This document shows, in pieces, positions 25,998-37,688 of a stretch of DNA of 64,000 nucleotides. Position 1 is the first letter of the stretch, and every line of letters begins with the position of its first letter. The stretch is from Helopsaltes ochotensis (lineage: Eukaryota; Chordata; Aves; Passeriformes; Locustellidae): the NCBI GenBank assembly GCA_013400155.1, contig VXBM01000010.1, positions 2,354,468 through 2,418,467 on the forward strand. Direction: 5' to 3'. The position numbers and the translations under genes were made by a program. The notes beneath the pieces are model-generated. The model was not told the DNA's origin, did not search any database, and was given only the letters and a program-made list of their open reading frames with translations.

Positions 25998-27198
25998 CTG
26001 CAGACCAGAGTCACACAACTTACACAATGCCCTAAATCCAAATTCACGCCACTTGCCTGCAAAGCTGCAAATGGCTCTGGCTGAGTGCAATCTTACCCTT
26101 CAGCACTGCTCATGAACTGTCATTCAGATTAAAAAAAAAAAATTTAAAATATGGACAAGTGGGTGTAATATTCAGGCAGCATGTGCTACATCTACACAGT
26201 GGTGAAAGGGAACTCAGCTGTTGATAAGGCACTATTAACGTCTATAAAAAAACTTTACAACTAAGCTTATAAAAATGCCTTTTCCTAATGCTGCAAAAAA
26301 AGCAGTGGTACAACTTTTTTATACAAAGGTGATTTTCAGCATTTTAAAGCATTGCTAAAGCTCTGGACAAGCACTGCATCACTGCAAATTGCTTGTAGCT
26401 TTCAGTAAATAAATTAATGCAACGAAAGTGGGTGCAACCAAGAACTGTATGGCAGTACTACGGCAAACACAGAATGAAGTTACTTGCAAGCCTGTAGTCA
26501 CATTTCTGTGAGAGAGAGATTGAAACCAAGCTGGGAAATCAAGAGAGATCTGAAACACACACAAGTGACAAAATGAATGTGATGTCAGCTACCATATGGA
26601 AGAATCAGAGAATGGAATTTGTACACCAGTTAGGAAAATAGGAAAGCAATAGTTTAATCTACTTAGATTTAAAATGGACGCCATTCACCTGCAGGAACAG
26701 GCTATAGGGTAGCTTGAAATTTCTCAAGTGCAACAGAAGCAAAAGCCTGAATTAAAACTACAAGAGAACTTCTAAATTTTTTAAATTCTTAATTTTTAAG
26801 CCAACTTAAAATCAGGACTGCAACCTAAAAGCCATTGAGCCCTGAGGTGAATTCAGTAAATTAGAAAAACAACAGAACAGAAAATTTCCAAGAATTAGTA
26901 CTCATCTCACAACAGAAAAATTCTGGCTTTGGCTCTCTTAAAGGAGAGCTCCAAAACACCGCCATGACTTCCTTAATTCTGTATGTACTCCCAGCCCTTC
27001 TATTTCTATAAAATACATATAAAAATGTATACCACGCATATATAAAGTAACCCCAAAACCAGGCAAGTACTGAAAGGGTTTTTCCAGTTTTGTGCGAACC
27101 CCATGACCTTCCATCCATCTCACACATACTGTAGTTACAATGCTATTGTCTTCAAAAACTATATTGCACCCACTTAATAGTTTTTTACTTAAAAAACA

Positions 27199-27214
27199 CC
27201 CCCCCCCACCCCCC
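27199..27214. repeat. C-rich tract (nine C, A, six C)
   Basis: A short homopolymer-like C tract lies in AT-rich intron. The opposite strand is G-rich. Length may be unreliable in the assembly. Confidence 0.9.
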
Positions 27215-30200
27215 AAAAATAGAATGACTTCAGAATACAGAAAGATGTAGGATTACGTATCCTCCTTTTGCAAACTCCTTATGAAGCTTGAAAACCTGTA
27301 CATTTTCCTTTTGGAATTTAAATGTTTTCCTTGCTTGTTCTTACTTTCAACATAAAACTACCATGTATGTTAGAAGATTCTGTAGGTGGTTTAAAGAATT
27401 ATGTGATTATGGCTTTAGATATGATTAACCTAAGATTTAACATGAGATGTGGCGTTTTATTCTGTTTTGTCCTTTCCACCTCAGTCTGTCTTGATAAGGA
27501 TTCAACAACTCTGCCACTTCAATTAAAACAGTGAGAACTACTAATGCACATCTGACTCATGCAAAACAGAGAATGTACCAGACCAGAAATTTTATTTAAA
27601 AAATGTAAAGAGCTGGATGAGTATCAAAAACATTTCTGAGAGTAGGAAGGCAACATTTCAGAACACCTTCATAACTTCTGTATACATTTCAAAAATAAAG
27701 TACATTTATTTCTTCCTTATTCTGTACATAGCATGTCCAAGTGCATAGTCATTAATGAAAGAATAGTTATAGGCCTTTAGCATAGCACCTGAAATGGCTT
27801 CAACAACTTACTGTTCACCAATTCAAAACAGTCTTCACAACAAACAACTAATACAGAAATATTTTCTAGAAAAAAACCACCAAGTTTGTGATTTTTACTA
27901 TATAAGTACTGATCACTTCCAAACCCACACATATGAACTTTTGCTTATCTACAGTCACTTTAATCAGGGATCTACAATGACCAAGGTCTTTAAAAACACA
28001 GCACGAATTTGCAACTCTCAATACTTTGTGCATTGAGTATACCAATCACTTTGTATAAGTGATTTAACCTATCTTCTACAGTTTTAACATAAAATAGCAC
28101 AACTGTTATTCTACCTGTAGAGGTATAATAATCAACAGTTGCAAATTTTTACCTTCAAAAACATTTCTTCTTACTCGAAGAGTTCAAACATTATCAGCGC
28201 AAAGTGTGGTCCATTACTGTTCAGTAAGAAAAATTTACTCAGGCCATTTACAGATTATCACTCAATTTTCTCCAAAACAAAACCTACCTTGATAATCCAC
28301 ACAGCTACTTTGAGTTCTGCTAACAGAAGAACAGTTACACTGAGTCACATCAAAGTTGCCTTTACTTTGTCCATTATCCTATTCCTGACAGTGGATGAAA
28401 GTGGACACTTAGGGAAGAGTACAGGAATGATCAAACAACAGCCAAACACTGTCCCAGTCTGCAACAATTTGCTACAGGGGCCACAGATAAAATCTTTCTA
28501 CTTATCAGTCTTCAGTGAAATATTTTTCTACAAACTTGCTCATTCCCTCCTTGAACTGATAAAAGTTTAACATTAACATCCTGTGCCAAGAACTTTTACA
28601 CACTTAACTGATCACATCTGAAAACTAATTTCCTTTTTGTTTGTTCAAAAACTGCATGTAAGCTTCCTCTGTGGGAAGAAATAGAAAAAACGTTTTTCAT
28701 TTGCTTATTTCATTTCACTCACCATCTTATATTTTCCATGTAATTTCTCTCAATCATTTTGTTCTTTCTGAGCTGAAAACAATACTTAAGGCACGAGGTG
28801 GTGCTTATTCACTATTTCCTTTCCTGACACTTTCTAACAACATCCTTACACTCCTTTTACAGCACTGAGCTGTGACTCCTGTGGACCCAGCATTCCTCAA
28901 ACTGATAAATAATTGCACTAGATCCCATCAGTAGATGTCAAAAGTTTTCCCCCCAATGAGCTCCATTTCACATTTCTTCCACTTTTATGCACAGTATTTC
29001 CCTCTTGTAGCATTTTCTTTCTGAATTTTTTCAGCAATCTCTCAATTTTACTATCCAGACCATATCAGTATGACTAGTACTAAAATTTACAATAGCAGGA
29101 AGTCAAACTCCCTACTTTCAATTTTTTTCACCTGCCTCTTCCCTTGCTAAATCCACCAAAAATCCCCCAAAGCAAAACCAATCAGCTAACTTTTCAGTCT
29201 TACAGGTTAAATGAAGTGAACAGAAGAGCCATGAGTGATACAAGCAAGACAGGACACAGAATAAATGCCACCAGCAGAAGGAATCAACACCTTCCCTTCC
29301 TTCCCATTTTTGATGGCAGGAACTAATCTCCCTTTTTCTTTTCCTGGGGCTGAGCGTGGATCTGTGGCTCAGTCACACATATGAGGTCAACCTGAACTCA
29401 GTGGTGCTGTGAAGGAGGCAGTTGGGTCCTCTCTCTCATAGCCACAGGCACACAGCCCCGCCCTCTGCACCATCTCCAGCACTCCTTTATTCTTGTCTTT
29501 TGGAAGTTGTTCTAACAAGCTGAAACATAACAGGCCAGGGGCAAAGTAAGTGCAAATGCAAGCATAACCTGATGCAGACAACACTGCATAGAGGACGGAT
29601 AAGTTATTTCAATGGTAATGAGCTCTTGGATTTGCTGTTGTTCAGTGTATCTTTTAAGTGATGTTTGTTAGAATTACCACTTCAGAATCTGTACAATTCA
29701 CTTGCATCCAGCTCGATTCTTCCAGTGAAAAGGACTTCTGCTTCTTTCCAGGCACTTCCTCTGTCTGTGTTTGTGTTCATACCACTAAGCCATGTAGCTC
29801 CCTAATCCAGACGAAAACCTGCTCCCATCCTCTGTGGCAATTTTCAGGCTCATCAAACCTTCATCCAACTGATTACATCAAAAGCACCAGTGCCAGCTCT
29901 AAAGATAAACAGAAGAAGCAAGTGCTGGGCAAGATTTTAATCACAGGCTTAAGCCAACTGTGAAACTGTGGCCTTGTGTTTTTTCAATATGAAATATCTT
30001 CTCTGTGAAATTTTACACAGAACCTTAGGAACTATGCTGTAACACGTACAGTATAAGTGGCTTAAAGGGTAAATACACATAGCTCATTATGGACTCATGA
30101 AGAACAAAACTCAGGTGAGCTGGGTGATTCACCCCAATATTTCTCTTGCCAATGTAACTGAAGTAAGTACATATACACACACACAAATCTTCTCATACTC

Positions 30201-30851
30201 TTGATCCGTGCAAGTATGACCTTGTATTGAAAATCATTAGCACTCCATGCAGACTTCAGCATCATGTTAACTAAGTCTTACTGATCTGATTAATTCAACA
30301 TTCTGTATTGTAAATTACGATAAAGAAACACAGCATTTTTGAACAGATACTGCTTTGAACAATGTTGAGAGTATATACATGAGTGAGCATTTTATAAGGA
30401 TAGCTATTATATGTACTTGCGCCAAAACATTTACCAGAGGTAGAAAGCTCTCACATTTTACTATATTAACAGGGTTCCTTTGCCAGGTGTTGCCTTTCTT
30501 CTCAGAATGAAACCGAATCATGCAATATTTTTAGTCACTGGTATTTGAAGGTCCCTCCTTTTAAAGTATGCTTAAGAGAGAGCAAATGCCATCACCCTAA
30601 GTCACCTTGTCAAAAGCTCAGTGAGTTGCACATCTTCTTCTTCTACCTCCATAAAGAGCTCTCAACAAAGCAGCCCTGTCTCCTGGGATTACTAAAACTT
30701 AGATCAAATGTCCTTTCATACTAGCATGATCTTATTATGTACTGTTCTAACTTTAATGCTTAAACACCTTTCCTGCAACAAAAACATAACATTTTGGACA
30801 CAGTGAACTTGAAACCATTACTTTGGTCTGTAACAGCTACTTCCATGTTTC

Positions 30852-30856
30852 AAATG
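30852..30856. repeat. Left target-site duplication of the solo LTR
   Basis: AAATG immediately precedes the TG of the LTR and matches the bases immediately after its terminal CA. Confidence 0.85.
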
Positions 30857-31593
30857 TGTTGGGGGTTGGATTTGTTTTTCCTTTGTGTGGAATTTTTTCC
30901 CCCCCACCTGCGAAACTAATTACTGGGTGCTTAAGGGTGCTTGACTGTACAAAGGAGAGATACCAAGATGGTTTTGAGGCAGGTAAAGAACAGGGGTAGG
31001 AGGAGTTTCTCTCGGTTCCCAGCATCGGAGAGGACGACCAGGCTGCTGCTTGCTGCGGAGGGGTTCATTTACCACCACCAGATCCGGTCCCGGGAAATCT
31101 GCCCTCGTCTCCTCGTGTGCCCGGGAATTCTGAGCTCACCTTCTCCGCCCTGCTGGAGCTGGGCCGGCCCTGTCCCCCTGCCGCTGCTTCCTCGGCACTG
31201 CTCCGGGGGCCTTCCCACCACGCTGTGCTCCCTCACCCCCTGCCTGGCCAGGACACCCCTGCTGCTCCAGCTGCCATCAGAGAGCACTTCTGATCTCACC
31301 CACAGCCTGGGATTTCCCACCATTTCAGCCTGGTGCTCCCGACTGCCCCCCCCCCGGACTCTGAAGCAAAGCCCCTTAAGGTCTTTGGGTCTTACTGTTA
31401 ATAGTGTAGTTGTTGTTTGTTTTGCCTTGTTATACACACTAGTTAAGAACTGTTATTCCTAACCCCATACCTCTGCCTGAAAGCCCATTTAATTTTCTAA
31501 ATTATAATAATTAGGAGGGAGGGGATTTGAATTCTCCGTTCCAAAGGGAGGTCCTGCCCTCTCTAGCAGATACCTGTCTTTCAAAGCAAGACA
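30857..31593 (+). mobile_element. Solo LTR of an endogenous retrovirus (737 bp), with 5-bp target-site duplication
   Basis: The element begins TGTTGGGGGTTGG and ends AAGCAAGACA, that is TG...CA ends as expected of an LTR. It is flanked by identical AAATG copies (30852-30856 and 31594-31598). A 5-bp duplication fits ERVL-like and some other retroviral families. The end region (GGGAGGTCCTGCCCTCTC ... CCTGTCTTTCAAAGCAAG) resembles songbird ERV LTRs as I remember them. No primer-binding site, gag, pol or env sequence follows, so it is a recombined solo LTR. The interior (about 30990-31370) is GC- and CpG-rich, unlike the surrounding intron. It is oriented opposite to SRPK2. The long ORFs inside on both strands are by-products of that composition. 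Family assignment is uncertain; the LTR structure is well supported. Confidence 0.85.
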
Positions 31594-31598
31594 AAATG
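31594..31598. repeat. Right target-site duplication of the solo LTR
   Basis: AAATG immediately follows the terminal CA of the LTR and is identical to the left copy, which argues for a fairly recent insertion. Confidence 0.85.
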
Positions 31599-33676
31599 AG
31601 TCTTGGACAGCTTTTAGATCTCCAGCTTCTACCCGACATACCCAAATCATTGAAATGGACAAAAACACATAAGGTAATTCTCTAGGGTATTTTGTTGGAG
31701 TTTTCTCTTACAATTCAGAAAACTTTTCTTGAAAGTGTTACTTTTGAACTAGGTTTAAAATTTAGAAAAAATTTTCATTCCAAGACTGGTCTAAAAAAGC
31801 CATAATATTGATTACAGATAAGAACACCTTTTCTCATTCCACAAATAACTATTTGTTGCCATGCATGATACCCTCAAGAGTATGTTACACTGAACACATC
31901 CTTACTTCAAATGAATTCTAACAGGACTGCCAATGCCTTGCTTTAGCAATATTCTCCTTTTTAGGAATACAGATGTGCTGGATGTGTAAACTCTGTAGGT
32001 CAAAATGTTACACATTTCTTTTTTAAAACCAATGACTGCATTGTCAAAACTTTATCAAATAGAATGCCTTAAAATAGTTCCGCTGTTGCCAGTAAGAACT
32101 GCTGAGACAAGAAATTAAATGCCTTATACCACACAGATTAAATGTTGATATTGTTCCATGAATTAGAAGATGCTGGATTAATTAATGCTGAAAAGAAATG
32201 GTAAAAATAGAAACCATCAAAATGCAAGGATAGCAGCTACCCTGGACACTTCTGGAGAAGTAATAAAATGTCACACTCATGATGCTCCTATCAGACAACT
32301 AGGATCCAGAAGAAAAAATGCATGAAAGTCTCAACTTTCCTCCCCCCAAGTTGGAAGGAATTGGGTGATAAGGCTCTACAAGACCAAATGAGCCTGTGTT
32401 TTGTAGGTGAGCTCTCCTTCCGCATCAGCTTTCAATGAGTGGCTGACTTTCCAATTCCTGAGTGGAACCATATACACAAGAATACTTCATAGTTTTTCTT
32501 ACTGCTGTTTCATTTTAATGTACCTTAAATCCTAAATACCCACGCAGTATGGTTAAGGTGAAGATTGCACTATCTAATAATTAAGATGAAAGAAATGTCT
32601 GCCTACATAGCACATAGACATTGAAGGATTACTAAATAACTCTGCTATGTGGAACCATGCACGAACTTTATTAGGCACTTGATTATTCAATAAGCAGAAA
32701 GACATTCCATGTTCTTAATACAAATGAGCTTTCATCTAGATCATCATGTTCTTTTTTGCCAGAATTTCTGTTACATCCTAAAATTTCAATTGCAACATTT
32801 TAACTAATGCTATAATGTTTGCCAACTGCAGCTATAATGGCAAGGACTACATTAAAAAGTACACAAAATGGCGAAGCACTAAGGCTGACTTAGAACAGTA
32901 ACAAGAGACTCCTAGGTGAAGTTTTAAAACCTAAAGATTCCAGGCTCTGGCACTTACCTGATGACCCAGTGAACTAACTTGGTTCACTGTGGTGGGAAAC
33001 TTTTTGGGGCAAAGAGGACTTCAAGAAGGCTGGTGCTAGTGAGGAAAGCTGGACCACTCATTTGGGCTGCAAAACACTGAGGCTGCAGAGAGCCCTTCTC
33101 ACAGAACCAAACACAATAGGCATTAATCCCTTGTAGTTCAGTGGGAAGCATAAGGAATCTGGGTAAGCCTGTCATGTCAACAGCACCAAAATCCTGTTAC
33201 AGGATTTCCCAACTGGAAATCCAGCAACTATCCACCTCAAAGACAGCTGGGACAGTGCAAGATATCACCAGCTCTGTAGGTACTTGTTTCTGTGCCAGAA
33301 ATCAGCCTTCCTGTAGGAAAGCAAACAGAGGAGTGAACTAATACTATACCCGTAATTCATTAATCATTAATCCCAGTACTACCAGATACTAATTACCTAA
33401 TAAGCCTCCATAGATCCAAGGAGGGCAGCAGCACTGCCGCACTAACTAAGCAATCCTCCCATTCACAAGCATGGCTCGGCTCGGCAGCGCACACACACAG
33501 CGGGCACCTGCCAAAAGCTACAGAACAACTGTTTCCTCCTGTAACACCAAAAAATTCCAAGAAAGCACAAACTTCATCAAAAGGTAAATTAAAGTATGCT
33601 AAACCCACTAAAGAATTATCATAACCATGCCTTAGTTCCTCACTGATCCGTAACTGCACAACATAACATGGAGAAA

Positions 33677-33728
33677 TAAAAATGACAGTAAAAATGAATG
33701 ATCAAAATGACAGTAAGAATGATCAAAA
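33677..33728. repeat. Imperfect tandem repeat, unit ~21-26 bp
   Basis: AAAATGACAGTAAAAATGAA with TGATC is followed by AAAATGACAGTAAGAATGAT with C and a third partial AAAATGG. The copies differ by a small indel. Confidence 0.75.
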
Positions 33729-34699
33729 TGGCTTAGAAGTTAAAGCAGTACAAATACATTGGTTTGAGAACCAAACACAGGTGCTTTGACTGTCACAGGC
33801 TGGCATCATTTTAGCCACAACACAATCAGATCCTGAGGGACAGTAATGACTTTTGGTGCTCTGCTTAAAACCCTAAGGACTATCCAAATAAATACAGATA
33901 TTGATGAGTCCTGGAGGGAGATAGATAAAGCTTTCCTCAGGCAAGGATGTTCTAATCATCAGCCTGGTAAAAGTAAGCAAGAAACGAAAGTGTTAGATGG
34001 AGACAGATACTTTCTATCAATGTGAGCATAAATTAATGCTGCTCATTGAAACCAGAGTTTGGCCACCCTCAGTCAGTATCTGTTTTCTTTAGCTAATGCT
34101 TTAGTTTGCAAACTGCAAGTGTAACAACAGCAGCAACAAGATAAGGATTCACCAAAACAATGGCTGAGGTAATCAGGCCTGACTTAAGTGCAGAAGATCA
34201 GGTGATTTTTTTTTTTTTAATTTTGTTTTAAAAAAAACAAGAGATACTAAACTAAGCTAAACACGTAATAAAAATTTAAAGGTATATTTCATTTACATGT
34301 GCCTTTATATTTACATTTCAAACAACTTCTCAAAACTGAAATACCATTCTTTCTAAAAAAAACAAAAACTGAGAGAAAAAATCCTTCTCTTCAGCCAATA
34401 TACCTACCAAACTTGCTTGGAAGAAACATATATATGCATCTTTCATACTAAGAATCCCAGTCTTTACGAAAAATTAAATCACTTGAAAGAAAAGTTCTAA
34501 ACAGACAAACCACAGTCATACAATTAAAGATATGCTAGTAATCTCCTGTGAATAAAACACTCCATGTTTATATTGTTAATGAACCTAATTACACTACAAC
34601 ACCACCATCGTGTTAATTATGTTTATGGATTCCAGCTCAACAAGAGCCTGGATTGTCCTGAAGTATGCAGATAGAACCGCCTGCAGTTAACTAAAACTT

Positions 34700-34716
34700 A
34701 GAAAGAAAGAAAGAAA
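34700..34716. repeat. Short (GAAA)n microsatellite
   Basis: Four tandem GAAA units occur in AT-rich intron. Confidence 0.85.
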
Positions 34717-34916
34717 TCTTAAGCAGTGCACAATATGACCACTACAAAACACAGTACATTCAATAGATTTTGAAAAATTAAACTGGTCATGTCAGCAACA
34801 CTGGAACAGTAATTAGTAATATCTAGACATATTTGCCGAATTTAACTGGCAGGAAGCTCATAAAACTAAGAAAACTATACTGCCAAATTAAATATTTATT
34901 GCAATAGTATGATGAC

Positions 34917-35978
34917 TCAAAGCATTTGACTCTGTCCCACATAACAGCCTCGTCTTTAAACCAGAGAGACACAAATTTGAGAGATTATCCACTTGTGGAT
35001 AAGGAACTGGCTGGATGGATGCACTCAAAGGGTTGTGCTCAACAGCTCGATGTCCAAGAGGAGAGCAGGAAGGGCTGGGCTTCCTCAGGGGTCAGTACGG
35101 GGTCGGTGCTGTTTGGCGCCTTTGTCAGTGACAGGGATCGAGCGCACCCTCGGCACGTTTGCCAACGCCACCGAGCTGTGTGGTGCTGTCACACTGGAGG
35201 GAAGGGATCCACAGGGACCTTGGCAGGCTGGAGAGGTGGGTCTGTGAGAACCTCAAAGTTCAACACAGCTCAGTGCAAGGTGCTGCACCTGCGAAGCACA
35301 AATATGGCTGGGTGGAGAATGGATTGAGAGGAGCCCTGAAGAGAAGGATTTGGGAGTGCTGGTGAATGAGAAGCTTGACACAAGTCAACAGTGTGTGCCT
35401 GCAGCTCAGAAAGCCTATTGTGTCCTGGGCTGCATCCAAAGCAGCACAGCCAGCAAGTCGAGGTGATTCTCCCCTTTACTCCACTACTCTACTCCCACCT
35501 GGAGTACTATGTCTGGATCTGGGGCCCCCAACATAAGAAGGATGTGGATCTGGTGGAAGGAGTTCAGACTAGGCTACCAGGATGATCAGAGGGCTGAAAG
35601 AATCCTTCTGCTATGAAGACAGGCTGAGAGAGTTGTTCATCCTGGAGAAGAGAAGGCTCTGGCAACACCTCAGAGCACCTTCCTTTTCCAAAGGAAAGCT
35701 GGAGAGGAACTTTTTGCAAGGACATGTAGTGACAGGGCAAGGGGGAATGGCTTCAAAATCAAAGAGGGCAGGTTTAGATACTGTGAGTACGCTGAAGCAC
35801 TGGAACAGGTTGCCCAGAGAAGCTGAACCCCAAAACTGGAAGCATTCAAGGCCAGGCTGGATGGGGCTTTGAGCAACCTGGTCTCAAGTGGAAGATGTCA
35901 TTGTCCATGACAGAGAGGTTGGAACTAGATGGTCTTGAAGGTCCCACCTAACCGAAAGCATTTTATGATTCCATGAAG
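34917..35978 (+). mobile_element. CR1 LINE, ~1.06 kb, with decayed reverse-transcriptase C-terminal half and 3' end
   Basis: Conceptual translation in shifting frames gives CR1 ORF2 segments in the right order: AFDSVPH, RNWLDGCTQRVV, LPQGSV, LHLRS, an SHLEYYVWIWGPQHKKDVDL stretch, EDRLRELFILEKRRLW and LKHWNRLPREAE. These are the reverse transcriptase thumb region and the ORF2 tail. The element ends GGTCTTGAAGGTCCCACCTA and a TTTTATGATTCCATGA tail. Frames are broken by stops and indels, so it is inactive, and it is truncated at the 5' side within the reverse transcriptase. It lies antisense to SRPK2. Confidence 0.92.
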
Positions 35979-36606
35979 CATTACTCGCCCTTACATTTCA
36001 TTTTTCTCCTTATTAAAATGAATTGTGCATTTCATGGTTCCTTGTAATTTGCATTCTGAAGTCAAATCAACAAAAAAAAATAAGATGACTTACAAACTCT
36101 CAGTTTTACGTCTTCCTATCGAATTAGCGATTCAATTGAAACAAATCATCTCCACTGACATTTTGTTGACATCACCCACAATGCTATAAAACAGCAATTT
36201 AAATCCTCCAATCTGGCACGAGGAAACCAATCTGTATTTCACCAGAGTTCTACCAGTTTCTATTACATTCCATGAAATAACATGTTAATAAAAAGCACAC
36301 TTTTGCATTGCTATGGAATTATGGGATTGAATGCTAACAGCAGCAACAAACATGCCAAAATATAATTAGAAAGACACTTGAAAATTCCCAATCTTCCGTT
36401 GTATTTTAAATTACAAAACTCTGATCTTCAGCTCTGGAGGACTTGATTTAAAAAGCATTAAATTACTTGGGAACAAAAGATAAAATTAGATGTATCATGC
36501 TCACGGCTTTGGGACAAAAGGTTGACGATGCTCTTAAACAATTCCACCTGTCAAATACTGTGTAAATAAATAGTAGCTGCCTGTAATGTCTTACATTTGC
36601 TGCACT

Positions 36607-36754
36607 TCAGAGAATCACAGATTCACAGAATTGTTTGAGTTGGAAGGGACATTAAAGCTCATGCAGTTCAACTACCCTGCCATGGGTGGGGACACTTCTG
36701 ATGGGGGGGGGATTGCTCTGTGCCCAGTCCAGACTGGCCTTGAACACCTCCAAA
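36607..36754 (-). mobile_element. CR1 LINE 3' fragment, head-to-head with the next CR1
   Basis: The plus strand reads AGAGAATCACAGATTCACAG, then AATTGTTTGAGTTGGAAGGG and further on CAACTACCCTGCCATGGGTG, a reversed avian CR1 3' end with two tail units. It continues to GGCCTTGAACACCTCC at about 36754, where a plus-strand CR1 begins. A run of nine G lies inside at about 36705-36713. Confidence 0.82.
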
Positions 36755-37202
36755 GAAGGGTCATGAGGATGGTGAAGGGTCTGGGGGGGGAAGCCACATG
36801 AGGAGAGACTGAGGTCACTTGGTTTGGTCACCCTGCAGGAGACTGAGGGGAGAAATCATTAGTTTTCAACATCCTCATGAGAGAAAAGAGAGGGGCAGGT
36901 ACTGATCTCCTCACTCTTGCAACCACTGACAGGACTAGAGAGAATGGCCTGAAGTTGTATCAGAGGAGGTTTAGGCGGCCACCAGGAAAAGAAAGGTTCT
37001 TCACCCAGAGGGTGGTCAGGCACTGGAACAGGCTCCCCAGGGAATCGGTTACAGTACCAGCATGACAAGAGCGCTAGAAGTGTTTGGACAATGCTCTCAG
37101 GCACATGGTGTGACTCTTGGGGTGTCCTATGAGAGCCAGCAGTTGGACTCAACCACCCTGATGGGTTCCTTCCAACTCAGCATTTTCTAAGATTCTATGA
37201 TA
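36755..37202 (+). mobile_element. CR1 LINE, 5'-truncated, 3' region
   Basis: The element contains the CR1 ORF2 tail and 3' UTR. The plus-strand translation in one frame includes LYQRRFRRPPGKERFF and VVRHWNRLPRESV. It ends GGGTTCCTTCCAACTCAGCA and AAGATTCTATGAT. The 5' boundary, where it abuts the opposite-strand CR1, is approximate. A run of eight G lies at about 36782-36789. Confidence 0.87.
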
Positions 37203-37442
37203 ATACATTCCTCCTCCAATCAATTAAACTACTCACAAGAATCCATTTACATATGGCAGTACGCACAATACAAATCACCAAGGTCTGCATTTCAATAAAA
37301 ATAGCTGTAGCCCACTAATTATTATAATGTGCCTATCCTAAAAAAACCCACAGTGCTACGTATTTTACAAGTAAACCCTTGTGCACCAGTATCTAAAGCA
37401 TCTCTAAGCATGGAAAGCAAAAGAAAGTTATCAAGAGGAAAC

Positions 37443-37688
37443 AACATGGATTCAACAAGAGGAAATCATGTGTGACCAATCTGATACCCTCCTACAATGG
37501 CAAGCCTGGCTTGGGTTGATGAGGACAGAGAAGCGGAAGCTGTCCACCTTGACTTCGGCAAGGCTTTTGACACTGAATCCCGTAATATCCTCACAGGAAA
37601 GCTCAGGAAGTGTGGGATAGATGAGGGGACAGTGAGATGGACTGAGAACTGGCTGAATGGTAGAGAGTTGTGACAGAGGCACAGAGTA
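37443..37688 (+). mobile_element. CR1 LINE internal reverse-transcriptase fragment, truncated at both ends
   Basis: Motifs TGTGTGACCAATCTGAT, CACCTTGACTTCGGCAAGGC, AAGCTCAGGAAGTGTGGGAT and GAACTGGCTGAATGG match the CR1 reverse transcriptase region that encodes LDFxKAFDT and the following helix. The fragment lacks both the 5' end and the 3' UTR. It overlaps in consensus position with the start of the 34917-35978 element, so it comes from a different insertion. Confidence 0.85.

Noticed and set aside
28139..28570. 143-codon plus-strand ORF
   Set aside because: Unrecognised sequence, no splice or promoter context, ordinary AT-rich intron; best explained as chance.
30941..31462. 173-codon plus-strand ORF (and a 122-codon ORF opposite)
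   Set aside because: Lies entirely inside the solo LTR. LTRs of this kind do not encode proteins, and the length comes from high GC content with few stops on both strands.
34926..35872. Several overlapping plus-strand ORFs
   Set aside because: They are pieces of a decayed CR1 reverse transcriptase ORF, not host genes.
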